This document shows, in pieces, positions 13,981 through 14,064 of a stretch of DNA of 14,064 nucleotides. A model generated the notes under the pieces. The model had not been told where the DNA came from. It did no database searches and saw only the letters and a list, made by a program, of their open reading frames with translations. Each line of letters opens with the position of its first letter. Position 1 is the stretch's first letter. The position numbers and the translations under genes are program-made. Origin of the DNA: Luminiphilus sp. (GTDB lineage Bacteria; Pseudomonadota; Gammaproteobacteria; Pseudomonadales; Halieaceae); contig JAHEJH010000247.1 of NCBI GenBank assembly GCA_024638905.1, positions 1 through 14,064 on the forward strand, written 5' to 3'.

Positions 13981-14064
13981 CGCCGGCTGTCACTGATGGT
14001 GTGCGCGCCTGACGCTCAAATGCGATGGCTGCGATCGCGCCAACAACCGAAAACCCAAGCAAAA
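13967..14064 (-). CDS. Possible C-terminus of a membrane protein (partial)
   Basis: The minus strand stays open from the window edge to a TAA at 13967-13969. The 31 residues read LLGFSVVGAIAAIAFERQ followed by a polar tail ending in NSR. A final hydrophobic segment and a short charged tail are typical of a transporter such as an MFS protein. It would overlap the convergent TauE/SafE gene by 14 bases. The remaining part lies outside the window, so this is a tentative call. Confidence 0.4.
   Translation of the reverse strand, partial: LLGFSVVGAIAAIAFERQARTPSVTAGVNSR

Noticed and set aside
1..14064. CRISPR arrays, tRNA or rRNA genes, insertion sequences, phage genes
   Set aside because: No regularly spaced repeats, cloverleaf sequences, transposase or integrase motifs were seen on either strand.

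Overview
The window reads as chromosomal DNA of a Gram-negative marine-type bacterium, most likely a gammaproteobacterium near the Halieaceae (OM60/NOR5) group. This rests on several N-terminal signal peptides, an NhaC-type sodium/proton antiporter, an exported Ig-like-plus-esterase protein of a type I associate with that clade, moderately high GC and dense packing of metabolic genes. The taxonomic placement is inference. I see no tRNA, rRNA, CRISPR array, transposase, integrase or phage gene.

Layout. On the left, an exported DUF2891 protein (+, 62-1144) converges on a DsbA-fold 2-hydroxychromene-2-carboxylate isomerase-like protein (-, 1226-1837). A probable 44-residue membrane or exported peptide follows (-, 1987-2121). 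An AT-rich, palindrome-bearing intergenic region (2122-2447) separates it from a divergent small protein with two four-cysteine zinc-knuckle modules (+, 2448-2903).

The centre holds a tightly overlapping three-gene minus-strand operon, transcribed in the order ACMSD-like amidohydrolase (6046-5063), imidazolonepropionase-like amidohydrolase (5066-3747) and short-chain dehydrogenase (3756-2998). Overlaps of 4 and 10 bases suggest translational coupling and a shared catabolic route of unknown substrate. Divergent from it are a secreted Ig-like/CE1-type esterase (+, 6199-7773) and a class V PLP enzyme of the cysteine-desulfurase-like group that lacks the usual active-site cysteine loop (+, 7840-9078).

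On the right, a minus-strand pair encodes a membrane fatty acid desaturase (10972-9950) and a xylose-isomerase-like TIM-barrel protein (9939-9094). Next come an NhaC-family antiporter with a signal peptide and extra periplasmic domain (-, 13054-11144) and a divergent TauE/SafE-family permease (+, 13219-13980) with a strong hairpin in its leader. The window ends in the C-terminus of a possible membrane protein on the minus strand (13967-14064).

The most unusual items are the nested palindromes before the zinc-knuckle gene, the three-gene amidohydrolase operon whose first enzyme has Asn at the usual catalytic Asp, the 44-residue peptide, the leader hairpin before the TauE gene, and an apparent excess of the octamer GCGATCGC. 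Nothing here is a clear, complete new defence or mobile system.
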